Program-made: the position numbers and the translations under genes | Notes under the pieces: generated by a model | Database searches by the model: none | What the model was told of the DNA's origin: nothing | Seen by the model: the letters and a program-made list of their open reading frames with translations, nothing else | Shown here: in pieces, positions 1 through 8,599 of the stretch | Position numbering within the stretch: position 1 is the first letter of the stretch | Layout of the letters: every line of letters starts with the position of its first letter | Assembly: GCA_024397935.1 (NCBI GenBank) | Contig: CP073743.1 | Coordinates: 3,121,614-3,185,613, forward strand | Direction of reading: 5' to 3' | Length of the DNA stretch: 64,000 nucleotides | Source of the DNA: a bacterium SCSIO 12844 | Lineage (GTDB): Bacteria > Pseudomonadota > Gammaproteobacteria > Francisellales > Francisellaceae

Positions 1-74
1 AAATATTCATAGCGACGTTCTCTGGCTTCTTTAAACGCAAGGTTTAAAGTCTGTTCTAGTTCCTTACTTAACAT
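1..74 (-). CDS. clpA: ATP-dependent Clp protease ATP-binding subunit ClpA, 5' end only
   Basis: The reverse strand from position 74 reads MLSKELEQTLNLAFKEARER and runs off the left edge. This matches the start of ClpA, the AAA+ unfoldase that feeds substrates to ClpP in the cytoplasm. Only about 24 residues of the N-terminal repeat domain are inside the window. It lies downstream of clpS on the same strand, the usual clpS-clpA order, and its start follows clpS by about 130 bases. The identification rests on this short N-terminus plus the neighbour, and the rest of the gene cannot be judged. Confidence 0.85.
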   Translation of the reverse strand, partial: MLSKELEQTLNLAFKEARERRYEY

Positions 75-203
75 AGACTTAAGCTTCCTCTTAGTAATTG
101 CTTAATTTAGCTGATAACCCTATTCTAACCCTACTTGATACGAATTATCAACGCAGTAAACAAGCTCATTACTTTTGTCTCAGCATAAAGCCTCTATACT
201 TTA

Positions 204-527
204 TTAACTTGCTTGTGTCACACATAATAATGGATGACCACATTTTCTTGCTACATCAACAGCTTGAGTCACCTTTGTTTCAGCAATATCACGCGGATAA
301 ACACCACAAAGTGCTTTGCCATCATAATGTGCTTGAAGCATTACTTTTGTTGCTTGCTTTTCATTTAGATGAAATACTGTCTCTAAAAGAGAAACTACAA
401 ATTCCATCGGTGTATAGTCATCATTTAACATAACAACACTATACATAGGTGTTAACTTCGCATCTGATTGCTTAACAACTTCTAATGCAACCTTCGGGCA
501 GTCGCGGATCATTTCTTCTACTACCAT
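204..527 (-). CDS. clpS: ATP-dependent Clp protease adaptor ClpS
   Basis: This 107-residue protein is the adaptor that binds the N-domain of ClpA and delivers N-degron substrates to ClpAP. The core motif [13 protein letters not shown] (about residues 33-45) is the conserved N-degron pocket region. The segments [21 protein letters not shown] and [21 protein letters not shown] follow in the family order. Length matches the E. coli protein (106 residues). A second methionine at residue 6 is a possible alternative start. clpA begins about 130 bases downstream on the same strand, so the two are probably co-expressed. Confidence 0.96.
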   Translation of the reverse strand: MVVEEMIRDCPKVALEVVKQSDAKLTPMYSVVMLNDDYTPMEFVVSLLETVFHLNEKQATKVMLQAHYDGKALCGVYPRDIAETKVTQAVDVARKCGHPLLCVTQAS

Positions 528-672
528 TGTTAGTCTAGCCTCTTTATCTGTCAGTTTCCATCTCTATACAAAACCAAACGTTAAACATCTATCTTTAAAA
601 AAGATTAATAGAATTAGATCAAAAAATAACCAAAAATGCAAATTTATCAGCAAATTAATGGATAAATAATAA

Positions 673-700
673 TTGACACCCTAGACTAATAAACTATTAA
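673..700 (+). promoter_or_regulatory. candidate promoter reading into a hairpin, no gene downstream
   Basis: A perfect TTGACA at 673-678 is followed after 16 bases by TATTAA at 695-700. It points rightward, away from clpS and antisense to folE, so no coding gene explains it. The first structure a transcript would meet is the 13-bp hairpin at 732-772. The -10 matches consensus only in part. It could be chance in AT-rich DNA. Confidence 0.3.
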
Positions 701-731
701 GCAGATGATTTTCAAATTTTTTTTATATTTA

Positions 732-772
732 TATGCTTATTATTTTTTTGTGCTATCGCAATAATAAGCATA
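732..772. repeat. perfect 13-bp inverted repeat between folE and clpS
   Basis: TATGCTTATTATT at 732-744 is the exact reverse complement of 760-772, with a 15-base spacer. It sits in the 272-base gap between the end of folE and the start of clpS. Neither strand has a T-run directly after the stem, so it is not a standard intrinsic terminator. It may be a transcript-end structure for folE or part of a small RNA. Confidence 0.6.
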
Positions 773-799
773 GATTTAATTAGTAAATTTAATTATATT

Positions 800-1453
800 T
801 CAAGAAATTAAACGATATAATTCCTCACGTAAATGAGCATGATCTTTAAAAACACCTTTTAAACTCTTTGTTACTGTACTTGTTTGGCTCTTATGAACAC
901 CGCGTGTTGTCATACACTGGTGCTTAGCATCAATAATAACTGCAACCCCTTTGGCTTCTAATTCTTCATAAATTACTGAAGCAATTTGCTCTGTGAGTAC
1001 TTCCTGAGTTTGTAAGCGTTTTGCATAAATATCAACAACACGAGCAATTTTACTAATACCAACAACTCGGCTATTAGGTAAATAAGCAACATGTGCAATC
1101 CCTATCATTGGTGCCATATGATGCTCACAATGTGATTCTAGGCGCATATTCTTTAATAATACGATATCATCATAATTTGATGTTTCTTCAAATGTACGCG
1201 CTAAGACTCCTTTAGGGTCTTGATTATAACCTGAGAAATATTCTTGATAAGCTTTTACCACACGCTTCGGTGTATCAAGTAAGCCCTCCCGATTAATATC
1301 TTCCCCTATAAAAGATAACAAAGTTTTAACCGCAGCTTCTGCTTGTTCTTTTGTTGGTCTTTTTATCGTAGCTTCTCTATTTGATTGATTTATCGTGATA
1401 TCTAAAGTATCCATTATCTCAACATCAGCATCTTTTATCGCATCAAAACTCAT
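800..1453 (-). CDS. folE: GTP cyclohydrolase I
   Basis: The enzyme converts GTP to 7,8-dihydroneopterin triphosphate, the first step of folate (and pterin) synthesis, in the cytoplasm. The protein is 217 residues, close to E. coli FolE (222). The zinc and catalytic residues are visible: Cys109 and His111/His112 in ESHCEHHMAP, and Cys180 in HQCMTTRGV. The substrate-binding segments VVGISKIARVV and RLQTQEVLTEQIA are intact. The gene stands alone, with about 270 bases to clpS downstream. A candidate extended -10 promoter lies at 1488-1496. No zinc-independent (folE2) features are present. Confidence 0.97.
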   Translation of the reverse strand: MSFDAIKDADVEIMDTLDITINQSNREATIKRPTKEQAEAAVKTLLSFIGEDINREGLLDTPKRVVKAYQEYFSGYNQDPKGVLARTFEETSNYDDIVLLKNMRLESHCEHHMAPMIGIAHVAYLPNSRVVGISKIARVVDIYAKRLQTQEVLTEQIASVIYEELEAKGVAVIIDAKHQCMTTRGVHKSQTSTVTKSLKGVFKDHAHLREELYRLIS

Positions 1454-1487
1454 CTATTTACCTATTTGGAATTCAATTGAAGTCTAA

Positions 1488-1496
1488 AGTATACCA
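1488..1496 (-). promoter_or_regulatory. extended -10 promoter for folE
   Basis: On the minus strand the sequence reads TGGTATACT: a TG dinucleotide, one base, then TATACT (1488-1493). The start point would fall near 1481, giving a leader of about 28 bases before the folE ATG. The -35 region is weak, as is usual for extended -10 promoters. Confidence 0.4.
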
Positions 1497-1653
1497 GCTG
1501 AAATCCAAACTTAAAGTAAAATGTGTCACTTCACTGTATTTTATTTAATCAAATTATCGTGATTAATGTAATCAGTACAAACGATGATATTTCACAAAAT
1601 AATCATCCTATGCTAATTTTAACTATATCCACTATCAACAATGTTAATATGCT

Positions 1654-2073
1654 ATGCTTAAATCAATACTTACAATCATCCCTTTAACGCTATATTTAAC
1701 GAGCTGTACATTTATGCCACCTAGGGCCTTAGAACAAAATGCAGAGTCTATTAAAGTTGCAAATACACCCCCCATAAAAAAACAATGCCAATATGTTGGC
1801 CCAATTGTATCAGAAGAGGGCTTTATGCTTAGAAATCTTTTTACTTCAAATGAAGATTTAACCATTGGCGCTTATAATACGGTTCGTAACCGTGCAATGG
1901 ACATGCGTATCAACTATATTGAACTTATCAAACAAAAATCACATCAAAGCACTTTTTTAGGGATTCCATTTTATGGTGATGTATTAATCACAGGTATTGG
2001 CTATCATTGTAGTACTTCAACTATTCAACCTAAAGCAAAACCTAAACAACCTAAGTCAAAACAAACGTCATAA
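1654..2073 (+). CDS. small lipoprotein, DUF4156-like
   Basis: The 139-residue protein starts with a hydrophobic signal ending in a lipobox, LTSC, with Cys at about residue 18, so it should be lipid-anchored in the envelope. The middle segment GAYNTVRNRAMDMRINYIEL resembles small bacterial lipoproteins of the DUF4156 type, in which a conserved alanine- and asparagine-rich helix precedes a short beta region. The C-terminal 17 residues are a lysine/proline/glutamine-rich low-complexity tail. The function is unknown. It is convergent with the membrane protein gene at 2081, only 7 bases separating their ends. Confidence 0.75.
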   Translation: MLKSILTIIPLTLYLTSCTFMPPRALEQNAESIKVANTPPIKKQCQYVGPIVSEEGFMLRNLFTSNEDLTIGAYNTVRNRAMDMRINYIELIKQKSHQSTFLGIPFYGDVLITGIGYHCSTSTIQPKAKPKQPKSKQTS

Positions 2074-2080
2074 AAACATA

Positions 2081-2524
2081 TTATTTTTTCTCTAACTTTG
2101 TTGACTTAAACCATAAAGATGCTGATTTATTAAATAGTTTTATAATCAAATAAAAATTTAGTATCCAACTAATCGTCGTGATAATTAATGAAAACATCTG
2201 CCCTTGATCGAGTGCTGGACGCCAGGCTAAAGAATATAAAAAGCCTAAAAATCCAATAGCAAATAAAATAAGATAAAGCATTCTAACCCAGTTTTGAGCC
2301 CACCATAATCCTAATAAAAATAAATATTGAACGGCCAATACAATAATTAAAATTAATATATAAAACTGTACCGTTAAGGTCTCTTTTTCAGCACCGAAAT
2401 TGGCCACTTGAGGCACACCATGAACAAATAATTGAATCATTTCAATCACAAAGACGATAACTAACCAAACCGCTAAAATCTTAATTGCATTGGTTAATGA
2501 TTTAGGCCTTCTTGGCATATTCAT
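2081..2524 (-). CDS. small integral membrane protein, unknown function
   Basis: The ATG at 2524 is preceded by AAGGA seven bases upstream, a better start than the in-frame ATG at 2551. The resulting protein is 147 residues with about four hydrophobic segments: a helix near residues 15-33, then segments beginning TVQFYILILIIVLAVQYLF, MLYLILFAIGFLGFLYSLA and FSLIITTISWILNFYLIIKL. The N-terminus MNMPRRPKS is basic and the C-terminus is lysine-rich, as expected for cytoplasmic ends. It resembles generic small polytopic inner-membrane proteins with no motif I can name. Confidence 0.7.
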   Translation of the reverse strand: MNMPRRPKSLTNAIKILAVWLVIVFVIEMIQLFVHGVPQVANFGAEKETLTVQFYILILIIVLAVQYLFLLGLWWAQNWVRMLYLILFAIGFLGFLYSLAWRPALDQGQMFSLIITTISWILNFYLIIKLFNKSASLWFKSTKLEKK

Positions 2525-2672
2525 GAAGATATCCTTAAATAAACGTATCACTTTATAATTAGAATTTTAGTTTAAAATTCTATTCATGCACAAATAGTTA
2601 TTATAAAATTGATGCTAAACTATAAACAAATATAATCAATAGAAATATTAAAATATCCGATGAATCATATGA

Positions 2673-3320
2673 TTAACCAAGCCGTAATGAATAATGATTG
2701 ATAATTTCATTTTTTAACTCAACTAAACGACCATGGAAAAAATGTCCAGCAGCCATTAAACTAATCAACGAAAAAGCTTGATTAAACTCTTTTGTTAGCC
2801 AATCTAATGTATCACTTGCAGACACAACTTCATCATCTTTACTTAGAATCACCAAAAATGGTACATAAGGTTCTTGTGCTTCTTTTAAATCAAAATGAAT
2901 AACTGATGGAGCGATCGCTAATAGGTGAACTACATTATCAATACGACTTGCACCTTTATAAGCAACTGACCCACCAAATGAAAAGCCTGCTAAAATAATC
3001 TTTTGAGCCTTATTCTGCCCTCTTAACCATTCAACCACGGCAACTAAATCATCGACTTCACCAATACCATCAGCATATTCCCCCTCACTTTGACCCACAC
3101 CTCGATAATTAAAGCGCACACTTAATATACCTAACTGATTAAAGCTACGAGAAATCGTTGTTACAACCTTATTCTCCATTGTACCTTGATACAGTGGATG
3201 CGGATGACAGATTACAACCGCTAATTGATCATCTTTAATCTCATTTGGGCTATCCAGCGCAACTTCCAACTTGCCTACTGCACCATCAATTAAATACGTT
3301 TCTTTATCTTTTTGTTGCAT
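2673..3320 (-). CDS. alpha/beta hydrolase, cytoplasmic
   Basis: This 215-residue protein has the alpha/beta hydrolase layout. An oxyanion-type segment CHPHPLYQGTMENKVV lies at about residues 38-53, FNYRGVGQSEGEY at about 69-81, and the nucleophile elbow GFSFGG at about 111-116. The acid is in LSKDDEVV and the catalytic histidine in GHFFHG near residue 193. This combination is typical of the small CocE/NonD-like (dienelactone hydrolase-type) hydrolases found in many gammaproteobacteria. There is no signal peptide. The substrate is unknown and the neighbours give no clue. Confidence 0.85.
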   Translation of the reverse strand: MQQKDKETYLIDGAVGKLEVALDSPNEIKDDQLAVVICHPHPLYQGTMENKVVTTISRSFNQLGILSVRFNYRGVGQSEGEYADGIGEVDDLVAVVEWLRGQNKAQKIILAGFSFGGSVAYKGASRIDNVVHLLAIAPSVIHFDLKEAQEPYVPFLVILSKDDEVVSASDTLDWLTKEFNQAFSLISLMAAGHFFHGRLVELKNEIINHYSLRLG

Positions 3321-3401
3321 ATCGAATATCTTAATAATTCACTATTAATCGCTAGTGTAGCGATTTTATTAAGAAACTCAATATTAATAAATGGCTTTAA
3401 G

Positions 3402-4247
3402 CTACCCATAGATTGATGCCGGAGCCATTTTCGAATTTGAATTATTGGCGGGTATTGCCCAAGGGCATTGCCCAGAACCTGGCTCGGTCTGTTGGCATAA
3501 AAATGAAATGATATGTTTATTATCATTGAGATTATAACCAATGGCATTTTGGTCACAGTAAATATCATCAACATTACCATTAACATCTAAATGTATTGAA
3601 CATGATTTGCTTGTATTTGTAAAATAGACATTCATTACCGTATCCATTTTTCCATAGTCATCAATTGGACAGGCAATATAAACTGTGCCATCAGAGTTAA
3701 CTTTTCCATCTCTACCGCAGACTTTTATAGTCATCTTCCCTAAACCAATATCATTTAGTTTATAGGCAATTGGCTGTGTCGATTGTGTAATTGTTACTAC
3801 GCTATTATCTTGATTGCTGTCATTAGTAGGTGATACTTTCAAATAGTTTTGGTATTGCGGATTAATCTCTACAATTTGACCATAAGTGATATTTTTGTCA
3901 CGATTTCCACCTGTTTTATTATCAGCATAATAGTCAACACGAAGATCTAAATCCCAGCCATCAGATGTATTTTTAAATTCTACATAACCTTCTGCTTCTG
4001 TTTTTCCGCTCCATGATACCATCTTATCACCCCAAACCTCTATTTGTTCGGAGCTATTAGGCTGAATATCTTTAATATTATTATTCTTATCAGTAATACT
4101 ACCTTTATCAATATGATAACCAACAAAATTTAATACCATGTTCGTATCATTTTTTATTGTAAATGTATATTCCTGCTCACCTGCATATAATGTATAAGGA
4201 ATCCATAGCATCAACATAGCTATTGTTATAACCCGCCCCACAATCAC
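3402..4247 (-). CDS. secreted protein, member of a two-copy family in this window
   Basis: A GTG start at 4247 with a G-run (GGGGGGA) seven bases upstream gives 281 residues. This is better supported than the TTG at 4262, which lies inside that G-run. The N-terminus is a signal peptide ending near LYAGE. The protein is asparagine-, aspartate- and threonine-rich and probably all-beta. Near residue 165 it has NDIGLGKMTIKVCG, and the C-terminus has FLCQQTEPGSGQCPWA and ends YG. The same landmarks, in the same order and spacing, occur in the protein at 45202-46068. Function unknown; a periplasmic or secreted location is inferred from the signal peptide. Confidence 0.75.
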   Translation of the reverse strand: MIVGRVITIAMLMLWIPYTLYAGEQEYTFTIKNDTNMVLNFVGYHIDKGSITDKNNNIKDIQPNSSEQIEVWGDKMVSWSGKTEAEGYVEFKNTSDGWDLDLRVDYYADNKTGGNRDKNITYGQIVEINPQYQNYLKVSPTNDSNQDNSVVTITQSTQPIAYKLNDIGLGKMTIKVCGRDGKVNSDGTVYIACPIDDYGKMDTVMNVYFTNTSKSCSIHLDVNGNVDDIYCDQNAIGYNLNDNKHIISFLCQQTEPGSGQCPWAIPANNSNSKMAPASIYG

Positions 4248-4287
4248 CGTTATTCCCCCCAAATTTTATTATATTCATCTAATGTTG

Positions 4288-4357
4288 TGATATACTTGCA
4301 GTCTAATCTGTGAATTTGTACGAGTAAACTAAAGGTCGAATCGTTTGACCTTTTTTT
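4288..4357 (+). ncRNA. candidate small RNA: extended -10 promoter followed by intrinsic terminator
   Basis: TGATATACT at 4288-4296 is a strong extended -10 element. About 35 bases after the predicted start (near 4303), AAAGGTC (4331-4337) pairs with GACCTTT (4347-4353), followed directly by an unbroken T-run (4351-4357). A transcript of roughly 55 nt would end there. No open reading frame of useful size lies between, and the next gene on this strand is far downstream. The stem could instead be the terminator of the minus-strand gene at 4450, but the T-run favours the plus strand. Confidence 0.35.
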
Positions 4358-4449
4358 CAATTGTCCTATCAATCATATGATACTTAACAATATATTATAT
4401 TAAGTTTGTAAAATATTTAGATTAAAAACCAGATAGTTTAAATTTCACT

Positions 4450-4869
4450 TTACTTTGGCTGTAGTACTTTATTTTTCTGTGGTAGTTTATCGCCAGGAAT
4501 CATACTCACAAGTTGATCATTTAGAAACTGAAATGCCATCACATTTTTACCATCTTGATCATGAATCATAACAATGGCATGATTTTCTTTGATTTTTTCT
4601 GTTTTAACCGGCTGATTATCCTTATTGTAAGTAACCTGTGTGGTCATTTTATTCCAACGAATTACAGAAGGCCTTGCAACTAAATAACCTTTTTGATCAG
4701 TTTTTTTACTCTCACAAGCTTTAACAACTGTACTAACGCTATCTCCTAACTTAACAGTATGTCCATTAGGACACCTAAACTGCTCTGTTGTTGAAGTTTT
4801 TGCTTGTAAAGGCGGATAAAAGCCAATCATAACAATGATAATTAAACTTATTATTTTAAAGTATTTCAC
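4450..4869 (-). CDS. secreted DUF2845-like protein
   Basis: The likely start is GTG at 4869, with AAAGAGAG seven bases upstream. This gives a 139-residue protein whose first residues form a clean signal peptide (VKYFKIISLIIIVMIGFY, cleavage near LQAKT). An upstream ATG at 4938 would add 23 residues before the signal peptide and is less likely. The mature start has FRCPNGHTVKLGDSVSTVVKAC, matching the pattern of DUF2845 proteins (a Cys, then GDS, then a second Cys), which are small periplasmic proteins of unknown role. Confidence 0.7.
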   Translation of the reverse strand: MKYFKIISLIIIVMIGFYPPLQAKTSTTEQFRCPNGHTVKLGDSVSTVVKACESKKTDQKGYLVARPSVIRWNKMTTQVTYNKDNQPVKTEKIKENHAIVMIHDQDGKNVMAFQFLNDQLVSMIPGDKLPQKNKVLQPK

Positions 4870-4949
4870 ATCAAATCTCTCTTTATGAAGATAATTTAAA
4901 CCTATAGATAATATTATATTATTTTTAATATATTTCAAACTTATGATAT

Positions 4950-5214
4950 CTACTTGTTCTTAAAAAATCCTAATAATTCTTGCTTAATTTGTTCAATTTG
5001 ATAACGATTAATCATCTCTTTGTCATCTGTCGCCTTATTTATAGCTTCGATATTATCAGATAAAATCAATGGCTTCACTTCGTGTAGGTCACTAGAATTA
5101 ACAATAGAAATTTCAGTTTATTTAAGCAATCACTTAGCTTTCTCAGAATTAGATGCTTTTAGCTTTTCTAATAATTGTTCAGCAGCGACTGGATCCGACT
5201 TAGAATGGATAATT
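4950..5214 (-). pseudogene. decayed reading frame downstream of carB
   Basis: On the minus strand one frame carries protein-like sequence broken by two stops, TGA at 5130-5132 and TAA at 5118-5120. Before the stops it reads SDPVAAEQLLEKLKASNSEK. After them it reads EVKPLILSDNIEAINKATDD and then about 25 more residues to a stop at 4950-4952. The composition is helical and charged and looks coded on both sides of the stops. No start codon is visible next to the carB stop. I cannot name the family. It may be the remnant of a gene that once followed carB. Confidence 0.45.
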
Positions 5215-8200
5215 CTATCGTGATTTATCCATATATTGATCCCAAGATTTTACCACAACAGGCTTATCAAATAACTCAACAATCGACTGTAACAGTAACT
5301 TAGCATTTTGTAGATTTGTAACTAATGGAATATGATGATCAACTGCTAAACGACGAATCTTAAAGCCATCAGTAATATTTGACTCTTCCGTATGCCTTAG
5401 ACGTCTTGGGATATTAATAATCAAATCAACATCACGATTACTAATTAACGTCTCAACGGATGGCTCTTTTCCTTCTGATATTTTGTATACACATTCTGAC
5501 TCTATACCATGATCTGCTAAATAACGATGCGTACCTTCTGTTGTATACAATGTCCAACCAGCTGTTAATAATGCCTGGACTTCCTTTAATAGCCTTGATT
5601 TTCGATCACCACCAATGGCTAAGAAAATATGCTTACGTTTAATACTTAAATCCGTTGCCTGCCATGACTTATAAAATGCTTCTAATAAATCTTCACCAAT
5701 ACAGGCAACTTCACCAGTTGATGACATCTCAACATGGGCAACTGGATTCGCACCTTTTAAGCGATTATAAGAAAATTGCGATGATTTAACACCCACATAG
5801 TCAAGGTCAATCGTATTATAGCGTTGCGGTTTGTATTGCCCCATGACTACTTTCGTTGCAATATCAATAAAGTTATGACCAGTTACTTTTGAAACAAATG
5901 GGAATGAACGTGATGCACGTAAATTACACTCAATCACTTTTAAGTGATTTTCCTTAGCGATAAATTGAATATTAAATGGACCTGAAATATTCAGTGCTTT
6001 AACAATCTTGCGTGTAATGCGCTTACAACGCCTAATCGTCTCTAGATAAAGGCGCTGTGGTGGTAGTACAATTGTTGCATCACCACTATGAACACCCGCA
6101 TTTTCAACATGCTCAGAGATTGCATAGATAACAATTTCACCATTTTCTGCGACACCATCCATTTCAAGCTCTTTGGCATTTTCAATAAATTCAGAGATAA
6201 CAACCGGATGATCTGGAGAAACTGCTGTTGCTTCTTTTAGATATTTTTCAAGCTCATTTTCTGAAGCAATCACATTCATGGCAGCCCCAGATAGAACATA
6301 AGACGGTCTAACTAAAATTGGGTAACCTACCTCATCTGAAAATTCCTTTGCACTGGCTAAAGAAGCGACACTTTGCCATCTCGGCTGATCAATTTTTAAT
6401 TCATTTAAAAGTGATGAAAAAATAGCTCTATTTTCTGCACGGTTAATATCTTTTGGTGCCGTTCCTAAAATTGGATAGTCAGCTGATTTTAAAGGCATCA
6501 CTAAATTATTTGCAATCTGGCCACCGACTGACACGATAATACCTTTTAAATTTTCAAAATCAGCAATATCTTGTACTCGTTCAATGGTTAATTGTTCAAA
6601 ATACAAACGATCTGATTCATCATAGTCAGTTGATACAGTCTCCGGATTTGAATTGATAATAATCGCAGATTCGCCTAATGCTTTTAGGGTATGTGCTGTT
6701 GTCACACCACACCAATCAAACTCTACAGAAGAGCCAATACTATAAGGGCCAGAACCTAGAATTAATGTTGCTTTTTTCTCAGAAGGTAATAAATCATGTT
6801 CGCTGGCATGATAAGTCATATATAGGTAGTTTGTTTCTGCTTCAAACTCACCAGCTAAGGTATCAATTTGTTTGACATAAGGGGTAATCCCTTGTGCAAT
6901 TCGCCAAGCACGTAGTGCTTCTGGCTTCATCTCTTTAAAGCGAGCAATCGATTTATCTGAAAAACCTAATTTTTTAGCTTCTTTAAGTAATTCTTTTGTT
7001 AATGTTTGAGATGATTTTAATTGATTTTCCATCTTAGCAATTGTCTGCACATGGTTTAAAAACCAAAGATCAATGCCTGACAATTCATAGGCTTTTTGTA
7101 TATCACCACCTAAAACAAAATATCGATATAATGCAAATAATCGTCGATCAGTAGCACGTTCAATTTCTGCTTCAAGATTCGGTATTTGATGCGGATAATC
7201 TGATAAATCTTGCGCACCTATATTTAACATACCAACAGCTTTTTGCAAAGCTTCAGGAAACGAACGGCCAATGGCCATCACTTCTCCAACAGATTTCATC
7301 TCTGTCCCAATATAACGCTCAGCCTTTTTAAGTTTATGCGTATCCCAACGTGGTATTTTTACAACAATATAATCAAGCGCTGGTTCAAAAAATGCACAGG
7401 TTTTTTTCGTCACCTGGTTTTTAATTTCATATAATTTATAACCTAGTGCTAATTTAGCGGCAATAAACGCCAATGGATAGCCGGTTGCTTTTGACGCTAG
7501 AGCTGAAGATCTTGATAACCTTGGATTGATTTCAATAACTCGATAATCAGAAGTTTTTAAGTTAAAAGCATATTGAATATTACACTCACCAATAATCTCA
7601 AAATGATTCGCAACATCAATGGCAATTTTTCTTAGGCGATGATACTCCTCATTGGTTAAGCTCTGTGACGGTGATACAACAATACTCTCACCGGTATGAA
7701 TACCCATTGGATCAAAGTTTTCCATATTACAAACCGTTAGAACATTACCTTCTTTATCTCTAACGATTTCATATTCAAACTCACTCCAGCCTAATAAACA
7801 CTCTTCAATTAAGATTTGAGGTGCGCCAGTTAATGCTTCTTGAGTACGCTTTTTTAAACTCTTTTCATCATAAACCACACCTGACCCCATACCGCCTAAT
7901 GAAAATCCAGAGCGCATCATCAAAGGATAGCCAATTTCTTTAGCAGATTTCAATGCCTCATCAACTGAAGTTGCCACAAAACTTTTAGCTGTTTTAATGC
8001 CAATTTCATCTAATCTTTGTTTAAAAAGGCCTCGATCTTCAGCTTCTCTAATTGTTTTAACACTAGAGCCTAATACTTGAACATTGTGTAATGCTAATAT
8101 ACCTTTTTCTTCTAGTTTTAAACCTAGATTTAATGCAGTTTGCCCACCAAAACCAAGTAAAATAGCATCTGGATTTTCTTTTTCGATTATTTGCGTTACA

Positions 8201-8511
8201 TGCATTAAATCTAATGGCTCAAAATAAACCTTATCGGCCATTTCTGGATCCGTTTGAATAGTGGCAATATTAGGATTAACCAGAACAACTTCAATACCTT
8301 CTTCTTTCAAAGCTTTAATCGCTTGAGAGCCTGAATAGTCAAACTCACCTGCCTGAGATATGCGAATACCTCCTGAGCCAAGTAATAAAACTTTTTTAAT
8401 ATTGATAAGACTTGAAGCGCTTTTTTTTAGGTTTTCTTTTTCTAAAACAATTGCTTGATTATTTTTTGCTGGATCATTTGTAGAGATATCTGAGTATTGC
8501 ATCTTAATCAT
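5215..8511 (-). CDS. carB: carbamoyl-phosphate synthase large chain, CAD-like type
   Basis: This 1098-residue enzyme makes carbamoyl phosphate from bicarbonate, ATP and ammonia for pyrimidine and arginine synthesis. Two ATP-grasp halves are clear. The first begins VLLLGSGGIRISQAGEFDYS near residue 41. The second has ILGSGPYSIGSSVEFDWC, ATP-site RPSYVLSGAAMNV and ISEHVENAGVHSGDAT. A MGS-like regulatory domain ends the protein. Several segments (EFDWC, SGAAMNV, GPFNIQFIAKENHLKVIECN, SQFSYNRLKGANP) agree with the eukaryotic CAD/CPS and Bacteroidetes-like type rather than with E. coli CarB. No carA is adjacent on either side, so the glutaminase subunit must be elsewhere or absent. Confidence 0.95.
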   Translation of the reverse strand: MIKMQYSDISTNDPAKNNQAIVLEKENLKKSASSLINIKKVLLLGSGGIRISQAGEFDYSGSQAIKALKEEGIEVVLVNPNIATIQTDPEMADKVYFEPLDLMHVTQIIEKENPDAILLGFGGQTALNLGLKLEEKGILALHNVQVLGSSVKTIREAEDRGLFKQRLDEIGIKTAKSFVATSVDEALKSAKEIGYPLMMRSGFSLGGMGSGVVYDEKSLKKRTQEALTGAPQILIEECLLGWSEFEYEIVRDKEGNVLTVCNMENFDPMGIHTGESIVVSPSQSLTNEEYHRLRKIAIDVANHFEIIGECNIQYAFNLKTSDYRVIEINPRLSRSSALASKATGYPLAFIAAKLALGYKLYEIKNQVTKKTCAFFEPALDYIVVKIPRWDTHKLKKAERYIGTEMKSVGEVMAIGRSFPEALQKAVGMLNIGAQDLSDYPHQIPNLEAEIERATDRRLFALYRYFVLGGDIQKAYELSGIDLWFLNHVQTIAKMENQLKSSQTLTKELLKEAKKLGFSDKSIARFKEMKPEALRAWRIAQGITPYVKQIDTLAGEFEAETNYLYMTYHASEHDLLPSEKKATLILGSGPYSIGSSVEFDWCGVTTAHTLKALGESAIIINSNPETVSTDYDESDRLYFEQLTIERVQDIADFENLKGIIVSVGGQIANNLVMPLKSADYPILGTAPKDINRAENRAIFSSLLNELKIDQPRWQSVASLASAKEFSDEVGYPILVRPSYVLSGAAMNVIASENELEKYLKEATAVSPDHPVVISEFIENAKELEMDGVAENGEIVIYAISEHVENAGVHSGDATIVLPPQRLYLETIRRCKRITRKIVKALNISGPFNIQFIAKENHLKVIECNLRASRSFPFVSKVTGHNFIDIATKVVMGQYKPQRYNTIDLDYVGVKSSQFSYNRLKGANPVAHVEMSSTGEVACIGEDLLEAFYKSWQATDLSIKRKHIFLAIGGDRKSRLLKEVQALLTAGWTLYTTEGTHRYLADHGIESECVYKISEGKEPSVETLISNRDVDLIINIPRRLRHTEESNITDGFKIRRLAVDHHIPLVTNLQNAKLLLQSIVELFDKPVVVKSWDQYMDKSR

Positions 8512-8533
8512 TAAGGTTAAGTTGATTTAGGAT

Positions 8534-8561
8534 ATTGTAAACGGTTTGAAATGAAACTCAA
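8534..8561 (-). promoter_or_regulatory. candidate carB promoter
   Basis: On the minus strand TTGAGT (8556-8561), a 16-base spacer and TACAAT (8534-8539) form a sigma-70-like promoter. The transcription start would be near 8527, leaving a short leader of about 15 bases before the carB ATG at 8511. No attenuator or pyrimidine riboswitch is visible in so short a leader. Confidence 0.45.
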
Positions 8562-8599
8562 GTTTTCTCTTTTATTCTCTACTATTATCATAGTAATGA

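Noticed and set aside
98..433. A 111-residue plus-strand frame opposite clpS
   Set aside because: It is antisense to clpS, whose protein is a clear family match, and has no protein-like signature.
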